Below, piece by piece: positions 7,230-10,755 of a stretch of 10,755 nucleotides of DNA (position 1 is the stretch's first letter; every line of letters starts with the position of its first letter). The position numbers and the translations under genes were made by a program. Source of the stretch: CAAGNP01 sp045603545 (lineage in GTDB: Bacteria > Bacteroidota > Bacteroidia > Bacteroidales > UBA932); contig JAZUMG010000042.1 in assembly GCA_045603545.1 (NCBI GenBank), positions 1 through 10,755 of the forward strand, given 5' to 3'. Below the pieces are notes generated by a model, which saw nothing but the letters and a program-made list of their open reading frames with translations, had not been told where the DNA came from and ran no database searches.

Positions 7230-8008
7230 TCGATAACAACTGTTTCGAAAACACAGTCCGATAAGATGGGGTCTATCTGAGATACGATAGACCTCATTAT
7301 TTTTGTATCTCCTGTAGAATAGAAGAGATACCTGGAGTCTGAAGATTTGGGCGAGTCAAGGGACTCCACGATTCTTTTGGTCTGCAAGGCTACAGCTGGC
7401 GCCGGATTGAATATCCTGACACCATCCCCAGCTATTCTGGATATGGCCCCCTCAAGGAATGGATAGTGGGTACATCCCAGTACGATGGCATCAGCTTTTT
7501 CACTCTTCATCTGATCTATATACTTGTACAGAAGTGCCTCCACCTCTCTACCCTCTGTCTTTCCCGACTCCACACACTCGACAAGACCTGTCCCCACCTT
7601 TTCTATTACTTTGATATTGGAAGCAAACTCTTCACGGGTATTGTTATAGAGGGACCCTTTGAAAGTATTTGCTGTGGCCAGAACCCCCACTACCCCACTT
7701 TTGGAGGCGAGTGCCGCCGGTTTTATGGCCGGCTCCATCCCCACAAAAGGGATAGAGTATTTCCCTCTCAAATAGTCCACTGCAGCAGCAGTGGCTGTAT
7801 TACAAGCAATAACCACCACCTCTGCCCCTTTCGACAGAAAGAAGCGGGTGATGGCATCTGCTCGTGATATGATGAATTCAATGGGCTTGGTTCCGTAAGG
7901 GCAATGGGCTCCATCAGCAACATAAATATAGTCCTGCTCCGGCATTATCCTGTATAGCTCACGCCATACAGAAAGCCCGCCCACTCCGGAATCGTAAACC
8001 CCTATCAT
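7226..8008 (-). CDS. murI: Glutamate racemase
   Basis: A cytoplasmic enzyme that interconverts L- and D-glutamate without cofactor, supplying D-Glu for peptidoglycan. The 260-residue length is normal. Family motifs are all present: DSGVGG (6-11), ADGAHCPYGTK (31-41), the first catalytic cysteine Cys69 in ACNTA, GVVGVLAT (105-112), and the second catalytic cysteine Cys179 in GCTHYP. NPAPAVA at 201-207 replaces the DSA-type motif of many racemases. The start at 8008 follows the upstream thioredoxin-lipoprotein stop by 6 bp, leaving no room for a longer reading frame and pointing to co-transcription. The 3' end meets the convergent PorV-like gene with a 4-bp overlap. I see no terminator for murI itself just beyond its stop, but its last part carries a hairpin that would terminate transcription on the opposite strand. 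Confidence 0.96.
   Translation of the reverse strand: MIGVYDSGVGGLSVWRELYRIMPEQDYIYVADGAHCPYGTKPIEFIISRADAITRFFLSKGAEVVVIACNTATAAAVDYLRGKYSIPFVGMEPAIKPAALASKSGVVGVLATANTFKGSLYNNTREEFASNIKVIEKVGTGLVECVESGKTEGREVEALLYKYIDQMKSEKADAIVLGCTHYPFLEGAISRIAGDGVRIFNPAPAVALQTKRIVESLDSPKSSDSRYLFYSTGDTKIMRSIVSQIDPILSDCVFETVVID
7266..7304 (+). terminator. Intrinsic terminator of the protease/PorV-like operon, embedded in the murI 3' end
   Basis: ATGGGGTCTATC (7266-7277) pairs with GATAGACCTCAT (7286-7297): a 12-bp stem with one wobble and an 8-base loop, followed by TATTTTT (7298-7304). It lies 37 bp after the PorV-like stop, where a + strand terminator is needed and no intergenic space exists. In + strand RNA position 7269 forms a G-U wobble with 7294, whereas the opposite strand would have an A-C mismatch and no U tract after the stem, so the element is polar toward the + strand. 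It is somewhat AU-rich for a terminator, hence moderate confidence. Confidence 0.6.
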
Positions 8009-8014
8009 TCTATA

Positions 8015-9130
8015 CTATTTAAGGTGTTCTTCAAGAAGTTTGACAATCTCCTCTTCAGATACTCTGCGTGCAATTATCTTACCTTCAGCATCCACAAAAG
8101 CATTTTGAGGGATGTATCTTACATTGTAAAGTTTTGCAGCTTCAGTATCCCAGAAATTGATATCCGACACCTGTGTCCAGGTAAGCTTGTCGGTTTTGAT
8201 AGCGTCAAGCCACTGGTCTCTGTCTCTATCAAGAGACACACCAAGAATTTCGAAACCTTTCTTGTGGTACTCCTTATAAATTTTTACAAGTTTAGGGTTG
8301 AACTGACGGCAAGGATTGCACCATCCTGCCCAGAAATCGATCATAGTAACTTTGCCCTTAGGGTAGATATCTGAAAGTTTCACCTCTTTACCATCAGGAT
8401 CCTTCATAGTGAAATCTGGAGCCTGCTGACCTGGCTGAAGAGCCCTCTCTTTCTCAATATAACCCTCAGCTGTAAGGAGTTTTGGGTGTGTTGCAAAACG
8501 TACATCTGCCTTGAAAGAGGCCAAAAGCTCCTCAGCTTTTGCCAACTCATAATCAAGTACATTAGAAGCGAATTGCATCAAAGCATAGTAGCTCAAAGGA
8601 TTTGCATTTACAACAGAATCAGAGATAGCATTAACCCTTTTATCCACTTCGTCAAACAAAGCTACAATCTCCTTTTTCCTCTCTGGAGTGGTAGTAGCAG
8701 CCCTGTACTCATCGAGAATAGCTTTTCTATCAGGGATAAGCTCGTTCTGGATCTTAGTGCCTTCTTGATTGATAAAAGTTATCAATGCCTGTGTCTCTCC
8801 ACCTTTAACCTGAGCTTCTGAGAGTTTGTCAGAAGATGCTGTTACGGTATATGATGTATTCTCAAGGAAAAGTGTCATATAACCTGGAAGACCCTCCACC
8901 TGAATATAATAGGTATCTGGATTTACCACTTCGCCAGCAAATACGAACTTGCCGTCCACTACATTTACAGTGTCTCTTGTAGGATTTTTTCTATCTGAGC
9001 TGATAAGGTATGCTTTACCCTCTTTCAACACTTCATCTTCTCCGGCTACTGCGCCTGAGATTTTGTAGCCGCCATTTGAGCAAGAGGCAAATGCCAATGC
9101 TGCGGCTGCCAATAGGAACAATTTTTTCAT
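8015..9130 (-). CDS. DUF4369/thioredoxin-fold (TlpA/ResA-like) lipoprotein, thiol-disulfide oxidoreductase
   Basis: A 371-residue envelope lipoprotein with lipobox FASC (Cys17). Residues about 22-100 fit the N-terminal DUF4369 domain common in Bacteroidota thioredoxin lipoproteins (ISGAVAG, DTVNVVDGKFVFAGEV, LFLENTSYTVTA). A helical, charged linker (about 112-230) follows. Residues about 232-371 form an AhpC/TSA/TlpA thioredoxin domain: PGQQAPDFTMKDPDG, then FWAGWCNPCRQFNP with the redox-active pair Cys271/Cys274, and the cis-proline loop YIPQN (Pro341). The protein should carry out thiol-disulfide exchange in the periplasm, facing either membrane; its client is unknown. The gene lies 18 bp after the gamma-carbonic-anhydrase gene and 6 bp before murI on the same strand. 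Similar proteins are often annotated as TlpA family or peroxiredoxin-like, but the CxxC motif argues for an oxidoreductase and not a peroxidase. Confidence 0.92.
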   Translation of the reverse strand: MKKLFLLAAAALAFASCSNGGYKISGAVAGEDEVLKEGKAYLISSDRKNPTRDTVNVVDGKFVFAGEVVNPDTYYIQVEGLPGYMTLFLENTSYTVTASSDKLSEAQVKGGETQALITFINQEGTKIQNELIPDRKAILDEYRAATTTPERKKEIVALFDEVDKRVNAISDSVVNANPLSYYALMQFASNVLDYELAKAEELLASFKADVRFATHPKLLTAEGYIEKERALQPGQQAPDFTMKDPDGKEVKLSDIYPKGKVTMIDFWAGWCNPCRQFNPKLVKIYKEYHKKGFEILGVSLDRDRDQWLDAIKTDKLTWTQVSDINFWDTEAAKLYNVRYIPQNAFVDAEGKIIARRVSEEEIVKLLEEHLK

Positions 9131-9148
9131 AACAATTATATTAAAATT

Positions 9149-9673
9149 TTATTTATAATTCTCTTCATCCAGGAACCACCCCTTATACATCATATAGCCC
9201 TGTGCATTCTTATGTGCCGCAGCAGTAATCTCTTCACTACCCTCCTTCACCTGCACAGCAGGTATTCCTGCATATACTCCGGGTTCAAGTTTCTTGTTTG
9301 AGAGGACTACTGCTCCTGCTGCAATAATACTGCCATCTGCCACTTCTGCATTGTCCATAAGGATAGCACCCATACCTACGAGAACATTACTCCCAACCTT
9401 TGCACCATGGATGATGGCATTGTGTCCTACAGAGACATCGTCACCCACCTCTACTATAGACCTTTTATGAAGTGTATGAAGTACTGCACCATCCTGAATA
9501 TTTACTCTGTTGCCTACCCTGATAGGATTGACATCTCCTCTCAAAACACAAGAATACCAGATGCTGCAATCGTCTCCGATCTCCACATCTCCCACTATAA
9601 CCGCATTTTCAGCGATAAAACAGTTTTTACCTATCTTGGGGGTAAATCCGTTCAATGATTTTATTATTGCCAT
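9149..9673 (-). CDS. Gamma-carbonic-anhydrase-like left-handed beta-helix protein (YrdA/PaaY type)
   Basis: A 174-residue cytoplasmic protein of hexapeptide repeats (V-x-I-G-D-type turns from about 15 to 135) that should fold as a trimeric left-handed beta helix. Residues matching the gamma-carbonic-anhydrase active site are visible: Arg45 and Asp47 in LRGDVNP, Gln60-Asp61 in NIQDGAVLH, and the three zinc-type histidines His66, His84 and His89 (GHNAIIHGAKVG). This is the short form without the acidic loop of archaeal Cam, the group including E. coli YrdA/CaiE and PaaY, many of which have weak or untested carbonic anhydrase activity. Activity here is therefore plausible but not certain. The gene starts 100 bp after the gdhA stop, beyond that gene's terminator, and heads a tight run with the thioredoxin lipoprotein and murI. 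Confidence 0.9.
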   Translation of the reverse strand: MAIIKSLNGFTPKIGKNCFIAENAVIVGDVEIGDDCSIWYSCVLRGDVNPIRVGNRVNIQDGAVLHTLHKRSIVEVGDDVSVGHNAIIHGAKVGSNVLVGMGAILMDNAEVADGSIIAAGAVVLSNKKLEPGVYAGIPAVQVKEGSEEITAAAHKNAQGYMMYKGWFLDEENYK

Positions 9674-9692
9674 ACTTAATTGTATTAGAGCA

Positions 9693-9700
9693 CAAATATA
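9693..9700 (-). promoter_or_regulatory. Candidate -7 element for the gamma-CA/thioredoxin/murI operon
   Basis: Read on the minus strand, TATATTTG matches the Bacteroides -7 consensus TAnnTTTG at every fixed base and lies 19 bases before the gamma-CA start. It begins at the base following the U tract of the gdhA terminator. No TTTG is seen at the -33 spacing, where the terminator stem lies, so the promoter call rests on half a signal. Confidence 0.4.
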
Positions 9701-9728
9701 AAAAAAAGGACCGACATTTCGTCGGCCC
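9701..9728 (-). terminator. Intrinsic terminator of gdhA
   Basis: On the minus strand GGGCCGAC (9728-9721) pairs with GTCGGTCC (9715-9708), 8 bp with one G-T wobble around a GAAAT loop, followed by seven T (9707-9701). It lies 45 bp past the gdhA stop and separates gdhA from the gamma-CA gene. Confidence 0.92.
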
Positions 9729-9773
9729 TTCTGGATATTTGAGATTCTACGGTCAACCGTAAAATGATATTCA

Positions 9774-10755
<982 letters not shown>

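Noticed and set aside
7466..7867. A 133-codon + strand open frame opposite murI
   Set aside because: The minus strand there encodes the conserved murI core including both catalytic cysteines; the + strand translation looks like random antisense sequence.
9748..9761. Small inverted repeat TACGG-TCAA-CCGTA just after the gdhA stop
   Set aside because: A 5-bp stem is too short to call an operator or terminator, and the strong gdhA terminator lies just beyond.

Overview
The window comes from a Gram-negative Bacteroidota genome, most likely of the order Bacteroidales. The evidence is a SusC/SusD pair, several short Bacteroidota-type lipoprotein signals, a type IX secretion (T9SS) C-terminal sorting domain, a PorV/PorQ-type outer-membrane barrel, a DUF4369-thioredoxin lipoprotein, and promoter elements close to the TAnnTTTG consensus. 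I cannot place it in a family or genus from this sequence alone. Both edges cut through genes: the SusC 5' part is missing on the left and the GdhA 5' part on the right.

Left block (1-3559, + strand): the 3' third of a SusC-type TonB-dependent transporter, a complete SusD-type lipoprotein, and a Calx-beta-domain lipoprotein, closely spaced and closed by a strong intrinsic terminator. This is a nutrient uptake operon. No glycosidase or sensor/regulator lies in the window, so the substrate (glycan or peptide) cannot be told.

Middle block (about 3580-7304, + strand): a possible promoter, then a large secreted subtilisin-family protease carrying both an N-terminal lipobox and a C-terminal T9SS sorting domain. 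Twelve bases on is a PorV/PorQ-like outer-membrane protein. Together they look like a protease packaged with its own secretion or attachment partner. The terminator for this operon appears to lie inside the 3' end of the convergent murI gene; the two coding regions overlap by 4 bp at their stops.

Right block (10755-7226, - strand): the 3' three quarters of glutamate dehydrogenase (gdhA) with a strong terminator, then a tight run of gamma-carbonic-anhydrase-like protein, DUF4369/TlpA-type thioredoxin lipoprotein and glutamate racemase (murI). A consensus-like -7 element abuts the gdhA terminator.

One speculative reading is that surface proteolysis, SusCD-type uptake and glutamate metabolism fit an amino-acid-using lifestyle, but the three blocks are separate transcription units. 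Codon use is strongly biased (Gly mainly GGT) in the SusC/SusD genes and looks similarly biased in gdhA, suggesting high expression, while the protease and PorV-like genes use more mixed codons. The longest non-coding gap is 137 bp (3505-3641); there are no RNA genes, mobile elements or CRISPR arrays that I can support.
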